Origin: Mycogone perniciosa
Taxonomy: Eukaryota; Ascomycota; Sordariomycetes; Hypocreales; Hypocreaceae
DNA: 64,000 bases
NCBI GenBank assembly: GCA_025331125.1
Contig: JAOALB010000001.1
Coordinates: 434,001-498,000 of the forward strand
Direction of reading: 5' to 3'
Shown here in pieces: positions 24,201 to 35,639 of the stretch; position 1 is the stretch's first letter; each line of letters opens with the position of its first letter. The notes under the pieces were generated by a model. It saw only the letters and a list, made by a program, of their open reading frames with translations, was not told the DNA's origin and searched no databases. Both the position numbers and the translations under genes were made by a program.

Positions 24201-27200
24201 CCTCCAGTATGCCGGTTTTCAGATTCAACCAGTGCGTGCAGCTGTCCAGCATGCTTGCCGGCAAATCAAAGTCCTTCGTTCCGGTAAATACTGCTCTAGG
24301 AATAAATTCAAGAACAGTGTCCCTAATCAAAGCTCGAATTACTATTTGCTTTTCGCGTGTGCCGAAATGAATGGATTGACCTTCAATAGGAGTTGAAAGC
24401 ATATGTGTCATGTCGGGCATGAATGAGTTGTAGGCAAAAAGATGCTTGTTTCCAAACAGCTCTTTAACAGATGGATCATTGCGTATGTCCCCAGGAAGCT
24501 TTCCGCGAGGCTTTCCATTAATCAACAAATGGCCTTCAACGAAGTTGCAGTGCACAGTTTGCTGTAACCAGAATCGGCCTCGGATTTCGGTTGTTGTGGT
24601 GCTTATCCATCTCGTGTTTGAAAGAAATGTCCACTTGGAAAAGTTCGGAGTGGCTCCGTCTGAGGTGTTGAGACAAACTGTACCAATAACCTTACCAACG
24701 CTATCAGGATGGTTCTCAATAGCATTGCGTAGCAAAGGTTCCATGCGGAATGCCAACTTTGCGTCTCTCACTAGCATTGCCTTCATCGACTTTGAGAGCT
24801 TTTCCAGGTCAAATATCAAGCTCTGTTGCAGTGACACCGAGGCCTGAATCCAAGAGGAAAGATCCTTGGCGCTCAGATTCGAGTTGGTCTCCACACAAAT
24901 CCCAAAAGTCTGTCGGCATAAGAGAGCGGCCTTGATAGCATACATTGCTAGGCGATCAGCAGTTCCACCATCCTTGGCATCCTCGAATTCTTTTTGAAGT
25001 TGGGTAACCCAGGCTAATGTTGCCCCACGGGCAGACTTGAGCAATGCCTCAGAGCGAAGCCTCACTGCTCCAGAAGACAATGAGAAAAGCCGAAGGCTCA
25101 GGATAATCAGGAGCTCCATGCAATTCGTCTCTCGCCAGTTCTTCATTATGGATTCCAGACGCTTAGCAATCTGCTCCGCCATGCCCTCAACAAACTCTGA
25201 ATCTCTGAATACAGAATGGACAGTCCGCAAAACCTCGGTTTGTAGCTGTGGCCCAGCCTGGACAGCCAACTGGGACAAAATGCGCATGGTGTCTTCGTTG
25301 CTGAAGTTGAGATTGGACGAGCCCAATTCTACCAGAATATTCGGCCAGCGGCACATCTTACCTGAGAGAAGTTTCTGGTAGGCTGAGTATTCATGAACAG
25401 GCATGTGAGACGGACACATTGCCTGATTAGATTGAATCTCATATGATGACGGGCCCTCGAAGTCTGGCTTGGGGTGTTTTCCCACTTGAACTACAGTGGC
25501 CAAGAGAGCACGAGGGATATGAACACCGCAAAGGTGCTGCAGAGTCAGCGGCTCATTGAGATGCTTTACCCATAGCTGGTCAGCGCGGTCGAAGAGTTCG
25601 AACTCTGCCCCAAATGGTAGAAGTATATCCGACAAGGGTATCTTGCCGGTAAAAAACCTGTAATGTGTCTGCGCAAAGCACTTCTTGGTTGATGCCATCG
25701 AGATCGAGTTCGTGTTTGCGGTCAAATAACGTTTCAATGGAGGGCAATTATCCAGATCAGTTTTGGGGATGACGGTTTCGGTATGTCGACCGGGGTGTGC
25801 CAGATCCCTTAAAATCCGCCAAGTTGCGTTCCGATATGCGGACAAGTAGCTGGGAATAGCGAGTTCGAAAACTATCGCAGCTCTCGGTACAGCTCCTTTG
25901 GGCAAAAAGTCTTCGTGTTTCTCAACCATGATTCTGTTCCGACACCTATAATGATAACATTTGACACAACCATGAATGTTCCACTGACCATTGTCCATCC
26001 GAGAACAAACACAAGTGCCGTTATCAATTTTCTCAGTCAAGTCATCATAACTTTCAACAGCGAATTTCCAATCTGCTTCCTTTCTCTTGCGGGCCCGTTC
26101 GGAGTCATCTTGAATTCTTGACGCGAGGCGTTGCATCTCGGTCGACGAAGCAACGTAGCGCATAGCCATACAGCGTTCATCGATGTCGCCAAAAATAGTG
26201 TCATACTTAGCACCTGTATGTCGTTGACGGAGGTACAGCTGGATGTCCTGCAGGCGACACATACTCGACATGCTGGGCAACTGTAGGGCATCCAGAAGTT
26301 GAGGTTTAAATGCTGGGCGGTGGTCGCCTAGTAAAGGACATGCGGCGACTGCACATTGATCCATTCGTACCCATAGGTCAAAGAGCGTGAGAATCATGGC
26401 ACTTGTCTGAACAGGATCAGAATCGTACATCGTTCCCACCCCATAAAACACACTGTCGATATCCTGGGCAAGTTGTATGCAGCGAGCTTCACAATTAAGA
26501 GAAGTAGACGGTGTAGGTGTCCCATCCTGTTCTATGCGTGACTCCATGGCTGCAATACGGAAAATGTGATCCGTAAAGTCTTGCCCCTGTTGTATGGATT
26601 TGTCCAATGGCTGTGGAAGGTCCAGCGGTTCAGCCTCAGCTTTTTCGGAAAACTTTGCACATAGTAATCCGTCAAGGCGTCTGCCGCTATTTGGGAGAGA
26701 GAGCCGAACGGCCTGCTCTGACGCCTGCAAGGGAAGCCGAGGGATACGCCGGGTCGTTTTGCGCTTGAATAGTTCCCAAGAATTCTCAACTTGGAGAGTC
26801 ACATTCTGAATGATATCCTTGATCAATGGACCGGTGAGATTGAAAAGGCTGTCATAGACCTCCGCATTGATCAATGCGATCTTGGCCCTATCCATCTCGA
26901 GCTTCGCCATTCGACGACACAACTTGGCTCTAAGGGTGATGGTCAATTCAGGAGTGAGTGATCCAGCAGAATTCCGTAGGAGATGAGACATGAGAGTGCA
27001 CATGAGAAGCTTGTAAGAAGCTCTTCCCGCTTCGTTGCCGAGTGCTAGGCTAAGATGCCGTTGCGCTGCTACACGCAAGACCAGCCAGAATGGAAGCCGC
27101 CGCCAAGGCTTTTCTCCATGGCTGATATTGACATCGTCTCGTACCCGTTTCCTGAGCCTAGGCACGTTTTCATATCCGCCCAAAGCCTCAACAAGTGATA

Positions 27201-27871
27201 TAAGCATTTGAGTGATCAGGGCTGGATCAATTGTATCCCTGACCTCGGCGACGGATACGCTAGCCTTTTGGGCCTGGGCCTGCAGACCATGAAGCTTTTC
27301 CATACTGGCCTGCTCAAGAAATGTTGCAAGGCTCTCTTGGAATGGCTCGTTGGCGAAGTCCTCTATGGGCATATACGCAGAGCGCCCAGGGAAATCCCAC
27401 GTCAAAGCATTCTCGGTAGCCAGAACTCGTTCCGAGGTAGGTGATGCCTCGAAAGCCTCGAAGATGACTTTATGTTCTTCATTCCTATAGCTTCAGTAAG
27501 TAAATGGCATTCAGATCGTCTGCACTGGCTATGGGTGTGCCTTACTGAGCTTGGCAGCGGATGATCAGGGCAGCGTTCTGCTCCACCACGTGGAGAATGA
27601 GTGTGTAGCCTGGCTTCAGCTGGCGGAAGTGTTCTAAAAGACCCTTTTTTTCCAGGCGGCCCCTGTTCAAGGACAAGCAAGCTCGAAGCGAGCCTCGAAG
27701 AGTACGAAATGCTTCGGCCCACGGTTGCTCCGACGCGGCTCTGAGAGTCTCGCAGGCGTGAATGAATCGCGTGAGCAAATCGTGGGAAACGGCCTCGATG
27801 TCCCGGTCTTCCTGTCCGGGAAGCCTCGGGGGCAGGACAACGTGATTGTAGACCTCTTGAAGTAAATCCAT
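18264..27871 (-). CDS. Giant DUF3638/DUF3645 family protein (about 3106 aa) with helicase/SecA-like motifs
   Basis: Five exons, complement(18264-18875, 18936-19690, 19784-21604, 21678-27484, 27546-27871); total 9321 nt in one frame. The intron at 19783-19691 has a GC donor (AG|GCAAGT). The N-terminal part (about 10-300) fits the DUF6606-type start of this family. A Cys cluster C600-V-C602, C615-V-K-C618, C623 looks zinc-binding. The core after residue 2000 has WLLLEID, then QLNMGKGKTS (2039-2048, built across an intron), RLVVPKALL (2066-2074), LDESD (2170-2174), FGHVDVAITFTCLSFYY (from 2359), GFSGTND (2480-2486), LDEAHTRGVDLKLP (2618-2631) and VQAAMRLRQL (2650-2659). Length and motifs match the fungal family; its function is unknown. 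The ATPase reading is my inference (see findings). CT-rich leader upstream. Confidence 0.9.
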
Positions 27872-28010
27872 CTCATCGAGAGTGGAAACACGTCAAGAGA
27901 TCTAGACGCTGCGTCCAGGAAAGTGTCGTAGCCGGATAAGGAGACGAAGGAGGTGGTGGGCAAATTTGGGGTCAAGGGAGAAGGGGAAAGTAAACAGAAG
28001 AAACTAGAGC

Positions 28011-28050
28011 AGAGAAAGCAGAAGAAGAGAAAGCAGAAGAAGAGAAAGAG
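28011..28050 (-). promoter_or_regulatory. 15-bp tandem repeat in the CT-rich leader of the giant gene
   Basis: On the plus strand AGAGAAAGCAGAAGA occurs at 28011-28025 and again at 28026-28040, followed by a partial copy. Read in the direction of the giant gene this is a C/T tract 140-180 bp before its ATG. Such tracts are common near fungal transcription starts; the role is inferred from position. Confidence 0.5.
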
Positions 28051-29724
28051 GGGAAAGTTTTCTCTGCATTCATGACAAGTATGGCAGTGCAAGGAAACGG
28101 TTTGCCAACTGTTGGCTCTTTCGAGCGGCCACCTGCCAGGCGGCCGGCCAAGCTGGCAAGGCAGTCAGGCTTAGGCAAGGCATGCTTTTCAGTTCCAGGT
28201 TTCCTGCTCGGCTTACAAACGCTGATTGATGGGCGGATGCGGGAGGCCGTTTTCTCAAAGCAACAAACACCGAGATGAGATGCGAGAGCCTCGTCCAGCA
28301 CCACCATCATTTCCCTGCAAGGAGTCTCCAGGCTTGCCAGACATGCATGATGATGTCCTTATTAAGACGGCATCCATAGTCTTGGTCGTTTTCATCGGGT
28401 CTCCTTTAACGTAAGATCCATTCATTTTGTCCGTGGATGGCGACTTGCGTATGCACGTCTTATGCACTGAGTATTTCGTATGTGCTTTAATTTTGAGTTA
28501 ATAATATCGGGAGCAGCGTAGACGCGCGGCACAACCCTGGGAAATTTTGACGCGGCAGTTTCTCCCCTTGGCGTGTATAGAAAAGTGCGAGTACTACTTC
28601 GCAGTACTATTATAACTACTACTACTGCTCTTTTCAACCACAACTTCCCCATCGCAAAGTTCTGAATTAGTGACAAAAAATACATAAAATGACAGTCGAG
28701 TGCCTTGAGTCAAAGAGGTACATGGGGGTCGTTGTGGTAGTGACAAAAATAGGCCGCGCCTCCCACGCTTCTAGCCTTATTGACACAACAAACGTCTCCA
28801 TGATACTACTACTGCGTTGTTTTGCTTTTTGTCTTCTTATCAGAATGTTCGGTATCGCAAGGAAATGACGGCCAGGCAACAGTGCATCCATGAAGAACCG
28901 TTTGCTCAAGCGGGCACTCCACACCTATGTAGGACAGAGGAGGGGCATGACCTGGAGAGCCCAACCTTGGAGCAATCAGAAGACAGAAGTGCTAGCGCCA
29001 AATCAGTCAGGCTGTGATAGTTAAGACGCAAACATAGGTATATCTGCGTCAGATGTCAACAATTGGTCCACAAGCACTCGTGGGCAGAGCGCCTCACATT
29101 GGGATATCAGCCGACTACAGGCCGCCGGACATGGGTCAAAGACTTTCCGGCGTTCAAGTGTAATAATACTATTACGTACGAAGCATATAAAATGCCTATC
29201 ATTTTAATGGTCTCCAACAGCTCGAATACCTATCTAGTAGTTCTTTACTATCTTTCTCAGCCAAAGCAAAAGTGTTGGAGTACGGAGTACATGAAGCATA
29301 ACTGTCTAACAAAAAGCAGCATTTATATCCGGATTGGGTTAGCAGCATACTAAGGTAATCACGGATAGTGATTGCGGAACGGTCCGATAATCCTTTCGTA
29401 CTAAGGAACCTACTACAAAGTAACAATAGTACTACTAGCAGTACTCCGTAGATGATTAGCTGCCAAAGTATCCATTTCAAGTCCTTCTCCTCCGTCTTTC
29501 TTCACATACATGTACTCGACGAACCTGCAGGGGTGGGGGTGTTCAGATAATCCCCAGTTCTCCGTCCACCTCAGCCAGTGGCGGAAGCAGAGGACACTCA
29601 TGGAATTGGTAGCGTAGTTTTTTCGTTTATCTCCCATCTAATGCTCCAGTTGGTCATTGGGAGGAGCTAGCAGTTTTTACTATTACTATCTAGGTGTTCT
29701 AGCACCGTAAACACCAATTTTATA

Positions 29725-29903
29725 GGAGTAATCCATGGTATTGAGAGATATCCATAATAATGAGAGATTTATAGTAATGGGAGATATCTATAGTAATAAG
29801 AGATGTCCATAGTGATGAGAGTAACCTGCAGCAATCAGAGTTAGCTATACTTCGTAATAGCACTGCATATGCTTCGCTGTCCCTATTGTATTGTCACCCT
29901 CTT
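29725..29903 (+). repeat. Dispersed repeat, copy C (diverged)
   Basis: It has degenerate tandem units of about 20-24 bp around AATGAGAGATTTATAGTAAT and AATGGGAGATATCTATAGT. These resemble the interior units of copies A (2335-2507) and B (51547-51722). It ends in ATTGTATTGTCACCCTC, close to the ending of the other copies. The characteristic start block is not recognisable. Confidence 0.45.
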
Positions 29904-30183
29904 TCCCTTCATTCTACTACTACTATTACTACCTGTTCTTCGTACCTATAAAGAGTAACAGTCATACCAGAAAGATACTCTTGTCGATTGCAGCTCTCTT
30001 GGAAAAGGGTGCCGGAGTATGGCGTCATGTAAGCTCACGTGAGGAAGCAAGTTCTGATGGAAGAAATGGTAATAATCGGTACTGAGGCATGCGATAAATC
30101 CTCCGGATACTAAGTGATCCGCCATTCTCGGACGCGGCACCGAGAACAGCCGAAAAGAAAAAATGTTGCAACGCCTTAGGCGC

Positions 30184-30909
30184 AAGGGTTTGCGACGGCA
30201 ACTTGAGCCTGATGGGCCAGAGCACTCTCAAAACTCTGAGTCACGTCCCGAAAAGTTTGGTCTGTTCTTTGTTGCTGGGAATCAGCCGAATCCTGATTAA
30301 CCCCTACCCGGCAAAAATTATTGCGGTTCATGGCTTATCCGGAGATGCGTTCTCGACTTGGTGCCATTCGAATGGGCAATTGTGACTTCGAGATCCCCCA
30401 AAGTTTTTGCCCGGGTGTCGTGTCTACACCTATGGTTATCCATCAAAGGTTTTCTCTGAATCCTCGTTTGCGCAAGTGCAGGAGTACTCGCGAGGACTAT
30501 TAAGCTTCATAAGAGACATTCGCGATGGCTCAAGTGCCGTATCGCCATCAAAATGGCTACCCATATCGAAGTTTGTGTGGCTGACATGAGAGATAGGGTG
30601 CTCGGCCAATAATATTCGTATGCCATATTGAAGTGAGATGGTTGCAGAGTCGACGACGGCGATAAGTCTGAGATGACTCCTTTCTTTTGGGAATTAGGGG
30701 GAGGCCATCACTCAATTATCTCGACGTTGGCAAAGCATCCTATTTTTGACATCAACCGCAGCGATAAGTCAGTTTGTACAATCATTTTCCGGGCTATCGG
30801 GAACGGGATGGGCGAAGTGCTACAACAGCTGCTAAAGCTACCCAGCATCGATGCCAATATGAAAGATAACAATCGTGAAACAGTCTGGGAGGAACGATTT
30901 GCTGGATGA
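30184..30909 (+). pseudogene. Decayed NLR-like gene: SesB/SERAC1-type alpha/beta-hydrolase start joined to ankyrin-repeat end
   Basis: Around 30300-30590, split over two frames, the sequence reads NPYPAKIIAVHGLSGDAFST, then a TGA where the family has Trp, then PGCRVYTYGYPSKVF and VQEYSRGLLSFIRDI. This is the start of the lipase-like (SesB/SERAC1) domain found at the N-terminus of many fungal NLR-type proteins. At 30667-30909 another open stretch reads as ankyrin repeats: GGGHHSIISTLAKHPIFDIN, then VLQQLLKLPSIDANMKDNN. The catalytic serine region, any NACHT/NB-ARC domain and most ankyrin repeats are absent, so a large internal deletion is likely. Frameshifts and stops rule out a working gene. 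The domain assignments rest on pattern memory. Confidence 0.65.
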
Positions 30910-31079
30910 GCTTTTGCAGCACAAATCCTGGGGAACTGGCGCTTACTCTAACTCAAAGGGCTGGCAACTACCTGATCCGTTGACAGGATAACTCCAAAAC
31001 TGGATTACCATATACCCTCGCACACTTAATAAGTTGTAGTTAGAGCATTCGAGTAAAGGTTCAATATAGCAGGACCTTC

Positions 31080-33154
31080 TCAAATCAATGTTTTCCTCCA
31101 CCACTTCTCCTCCTCCTCCAGCCATCTCTTTGCGCTATCTGGCTTGGCAAGCATGTGTCCATCGCCGGCGAATTCCACAATCTTGACATCCTTTCCCCTC
31201 TGCTTCAGTGCATCCGCAATCAATCTAGCCTGTTCCACGGGGACAACGGTATCTTCCTGTCCATGCAAAAGCAGCAGCGGTGACTCAATCTTATCCACTT
31301 GATAGATGGCACTGCGTTCTCGATAGATCTTGTCCTTCAGCTCATCGCTCGCGTCAGTTGGAAGAGTCAACGCAGACGTGTAATCCGATTCGAGTTTATG
31401 TGTTGTGTTATCAAACCTCTTCAAATCACTGATACCACTGGCACATACACCGCCTGCAAATGTGTTGGGATGTCGGGTGAGACACTGAAGAGTGCTATAT
31501 CCCCCTGCACTTAACCCCGTCACACCCACCGACCCGGCCCTCATGAAGCCCGTACCGACGAAAAAGTCCGCAGCATCGCTAGCATCGCTAGCATCAAGAA
31601 TGCCCCATGAACCAAACAAGGCATTCCGATAATCTCTGCCGTATCCCGTGGACCCGGTATAGTTCAGGGCAAAGTAGGCATATCCTCTGGATGTGAAATA
31701 CTGAGTTCGCAACGACAGTCCAGGACCAGTGCGCCCTGTCGGCCCGCCGTGTCCGTTAATGATCAGTGGCATCGGGTTCTTCATCTCGAATTCGTACTTG
31801 GGATTTTGCGGAGTCCATAGAAAGCCGTAGATGGTATGAGATGGAAATCCCTTGGAGGAAATGCATATGAGGTCGGGCTGCGAGAAGAGATCCTGGGGAA
31901 ACTCCTCGTCGACTGAGTGACGAATGACTTCGTTGAGTTCTGGCTGATGGATGTTGATTTTCTGAACAGCCTGAGGGATTGATGTGCCACTGCCAATAAC
32001 AAGGACAGAAGAGTCGTCCAACCGGGCTACTGCATCCCAGTTGAGCTGGCATAGTGTTTTCTCATCTGCAGCTTCTCGCCACGTGTTTGTCTCCAAGTCA
32101 ATGACAAGAAGGCGGCACGCTGCGTGAGATATGGCGGTCGCAGCCAAAAAGCGCTCCGTGATGGGAACAAAGGTCCGGCTAGATAGACACATGTAAGCCT
32201 CCCCTATTGTCAGAGGCGATCATAACGTAGCTCTTACCTTCCTTCAAAGAGAAGCACCTCTCCAAGGTCCGAAGTTTCTAAGCCTTTCAGCTCTAAGTGA
32301 ACGGGGGTTTCACTTCCTGGGGCTAGCTTGAAGAGCTGGCGGTATCCCGACACTTCCTGAGCAAAGAACAGAGTGCCGTCCGGACCCCAGCGAGGCTCAG
32401 TGGCGCTTTCACCGTTCGACCCGGTGATGAAGCGAGCATTGTTGATGTTACCATCCAGTTCCCAGTTGGAGATGTAGAGCTTGCATGCGTCAAAGAGAAG
32501 ATTAGGGCGCTGCCATTCAAGCCAAGCAATGCGAGTTCCGTCGGCAGTGGACGCCGGCAAGTAGTAAAAGTCGGCGCCTGTGACAATTCGCTTTACCTCT
32601 CCTGTTAGAACGTTGATGGCTACTAAATAGTTCCGAACATCCTGGGCTTTGTTGCCCTTGGTGTGGTCCTCTTCGATGGCCAGCACCCATGCAGTCTTCG
32701 CATTGGCATTGAAGCTGGAGTATCGCAGGTTAGGCGTTTTGACCAGCAAAGTGACATGCTGGGACTCGGCTTCAAGAATGAGGACAGAGTCATCTTGGTT
32801 AGAAAATATGAGTCTCCCGTCCGGTAAGACATCATACAAACCGCCCCCATATTCGTAGACTCTGTTTTGAACACTGTATTCATCGGGGAGAATGTCTCTC
32901 AGAGCACCATCCTTGGTGATTTGAACGATTGTCCTGCGTTCTCCCTGGGTCTCGGTGAAGTAGGCATTCCCAGTCCGTTGCTACTCTGGAAGTTAGCCTG
33001 TGATAAAGACAATGAGCGTGCATGGTGTTGAGGGGAGCTTCCTTACGCAAGCCCGTGGCGCCACGAAAGTTCGTGTCTTGGAGGCAACCAAGTCAGCGGA
33101 GATTGGCGATTCCCAATGGCCATACGGCACAGTCTGCTTCTGATTCACGATCAT
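31080..33154 (-). CDS. S9 prolyl-oligopeptidase family peptidase (dipeptidyl/acylaminoacyl-peptidase type)
   Basis: Exons complement(31080-32178, 32238-32980, 33047-33154), 649 aa. The start is the M of MIVNQKQTVPYGHWESP; joining exon 1 to 2 at PRAC|QRTGNAYF is in frame with acceptor gagtag. Residues about 1-370 form the beta-propeller-like part (YGGGLYDVLPDGRLIFS and later blades with WGPDGTLFF). The C-terminal alpha/beta-hydrolase keeps the triad: Ser507 in GLSAGGYS, Asp593 in GQEDTVVP and His625 in GDGHM. No signal peptide is seen, so it is probably cytosolic. Family members release dipeptides or acyl-amino acids from short peptides. The next gene upstream on the same strand is a secreted subtilisin, but 1.2 kb separates them and no link is shown. 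Confidence 0.92.
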
Positions 33155-34325
33155 GATGATGAGCTGGCAGGGTGTTTAGAATGGGGATGAGGGTCGATGA
33201 TAATGTAATGGTATTGGAACTAATAGACCAGACCATCTCGGTTTTCACAGTTTCGGACAGCAAGCAGACCATTATATATATACATCATGACCAAGGAAGG
33301 CGATGCAATGCCAATCCTGACTGCTCATCAATCAATAACACCCCTCTTGAGGCTTTCGGGTACGGTTGCCGATGTAACCCAGACGTTCGGTCAGACTAGC
33401 CGGGGTGACCATGTGCGTTACTGGGTACGGGCGCCAAAATACTGAATGCTTGTCCATCCTGCAGTATTTCCTTCCCGACGAGCAGGAAACGGCCTGCTTC
33501 GCAGACGAGAAACCATATCTCTATGGTGTGGGTAAGGACAAAGCTGCTGTGGCTAAAGATCCATTGAAGGTTTGGAGCGAGCATCTCATTGAGCTTTCGA
33601 TCTTGAACCCTAGATTACTGCCATAGAAGTGACCAGTCATTTTGGGTATATGACATCAATTACATTTCCCCCATAGTTCTTAATAAACGTTGATGGTGAC
33701 TTTAACCTGAAACACGACTCCACGAGACAGCCTCGAGGATATTCAAGATTCGCCATCAACATTAGCTCTGGTTCGGCCTGTGTATAAGTCGCACTTTTCC
33801 CTATCCTGCAGTTCTTTTCTGTAGTTCTTTAGATAACACTCAATTGACTCATGCTGTCAATCCGTCTCACTGATCACATCTCCTTCCATCACCCATTGCA
33901 CAGTGTACCTCAGGCAAGCTACTGCAATAACTCATCATTCATCGGGAGGTATCACCTTCCGGATGGCCTCCCCGGAGCGAATTAGGATTCTAGAAAAGAT
34001 ACAAGGTGGCTAGTAGCCAAAGAATATTGAGATGACTGCAATTGATGTGTTTAGTTGTGTAGGGGGAAGAAAAGAAGATGTAGTAATGACGAAGGGGTCT
34101 CCCCAATGCCATCTCTAGGTGTCGTTGTCATCACATCGGTCAAACATCAAGTAGGGCAGCTACACCATTGATAAATAATCATCGCTTCATTCTCTTCATT
34201 ATGTACTGATAGCATATATGTCTTGCTATGAACAGCAACTATTTACATGTCTATCCAAGTGGTTTGTATGTCCATCACCAAACGGTTCTTGCCAGGACAC
34301 CCCTGTATTAAGCTAATGTATTCCT
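33155..34325. other. Intergenic spacer between two minus-strand peptidase genes
   Basis: Promoter side of the S9 peptidase and 3' flank of the subtilisin. A plus-strand open stretch near 33305-33445 (MPILTAHQSITPLL...) has a protein-like feel but ends in a stop, and I cannot assign it. Nothing else is supported. Confidence 0.5.
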
Positions 34326-35639
34326 TTACTGCTGCTTGTTGCCGTTGTTACCCAGCAGGTTAGGCGAGCCGCGGAGGCTGCCGGTGACCTTGCTAGGAGT
34401 GGCAATGGACCTCAGGCGCGCCTTGACGGCATTGGCACCGGTAATACCATCTACGGAGATGACGTACAGAGACAATCCAACAATGTGGGGAGTGGCCATG
34501 GAGGTTCCATCGATGGTGTTTGTAGCGGTATCGCTAGTGTACCAGGCAGACTTGATGCTAGAGCCAGGGGCGAAGATGCTGAGGACCTTGCCGAAGTTGG
34601 AGTAAGAGGCAATCTTCCAGGTAGAGTCAATAGCACCGACAGTGAAAGCAGTGGAGGCAGAGGCAGGGGATGAGTTTGAGGCATCCACCCCTTCGTTGCC
34701 AGCAGCAATGACAGAGAGAACGCCAGAATTCGAAGCCGCGTCGACAGCTTTGTTGAAGGCATCAGAGAAGGGACCACCCAGGGACATGTTGATGGCAGCC
34801 TTGTTAGTGCGGCCCTTGGCGATGATGTCGTTGACAGCCCAGTTGAAGCCATCCATGATGATGGCAGTGCTTGAGGATCGGCCCTGGAAGACTTTGACGG
34901 CCAGGAGGTTGGCCTTCTTGGCAACACCGTAGGTCTTGCCGCCAATGGTGCCAGCAACGTGGGTGCCGTGGCCGTAGGTATCAGCCTCATCGCCGGGAAA
35001 GGCAGTGTAGGCCAGCGAGGCGCGGCCCTCGAACTCACTGTGGGTCAGTCGGATACCGGTGTCGACGACGTAGGCATAGGTGCCCTGGCCAGCATTGGTA
35101 TCGTAGATGTAGTTGGTGGCCCCAGACTTTCTGTGGGAGACGGCCGAAAGTCCCCATTCGGCACCGGCTTGCGTGGTGAGAGCCTTCTTAGCGAGAGTGG
35201 AGGTCTGTTCCTCCACCTGAGGCTGGAGGAAAGCAATCTCCCAGACTCTGTCCTGCTCAACTAATTCGACCTATTAAGAGTCAGCAAGGTCACCGCAAAC
35301 CCGGCTCTTGTAACTTACATCGGGGTTGTTCCGAATCTCAACAAGAGTCTCCTTGTCGAACGATCCGGCATAACCCTGGAAGCCATACTCTCCCTCAAAA
35401 GTCCTTTCAACGCCGTGGAACTGACGCTTGCTAAGGCTGCGCTTCTGGACACCTTGAACCCACTCAACGTGGCTGTTCAAGTTTCCGCTCGCCTTCAAGG
35501 TGACAATGTAGCTGCCCTTGATAACCCGACCATGTTGGCTCTGGATAGTCACCTCACCCTGCTGCAGGAGCATGGGAGCGGCCTGAGCAGAGGCGAAGAG
35601 GGTAGCCGCGGCGGCAGCGAGGTTCCTAAAGTTGACCAT
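34326..35639 (-). CDS. Secreted subtilisin-like serine protease (S8A, proteinase K/oryzin type), preproprotein
   Basis: Exons complement(34326-35270, 35319-35639), 421 aa; the 48-bp intron (gtaagt...atag) joins NNPD|VELVEQ in phase 0. Signal peptide MVNFRNLAAAAATLFASAQA. The inhibitor-I9 propeptide (about 43-120) includes GSYIVTLK. The mature enzyme probably begins near residue 140 before GAEWGLSAVSHR. Catalytic triad: Asp177 (VVDTGIRLTH), His208 (GHGTHVAGT) and Ser364 (GTSMATPHIVG); the oxyanion Asn is in SVIAAGNEG. All are intact, so an active extracellular endopeptidase is expected. The motif around Ser364 is PHIVG where most relatives have PHVAG, a mild variation. Fungal members degrade external protein and, in insect or plant associates, host barriers. 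A TATA-like element lies about 100 bp upstream. Confidence 0.96.

Larger units (their letters stand above)
27872..30183. other. Promoter side of the giant gene plus gene-poor spacer
   Basis: No supported gene. The first about 200 bp hold a strongly purine-rich plus strand (pyrimidine-rich in the sense of the giant gene), probably its leader. Beyond lie short random ORFs, TACGGAGTA at 29281, TACTCCGTA at 29442 and copy C of the dispersed repeat. Confidence 0.55.

Noticed and set aside
33305..33445. Protein-like open stretch (MPILTAHQSITPLL...)
   Set aside because: Ends in a stop after about 46 codons, continues in no frame, and I cannot name a family.
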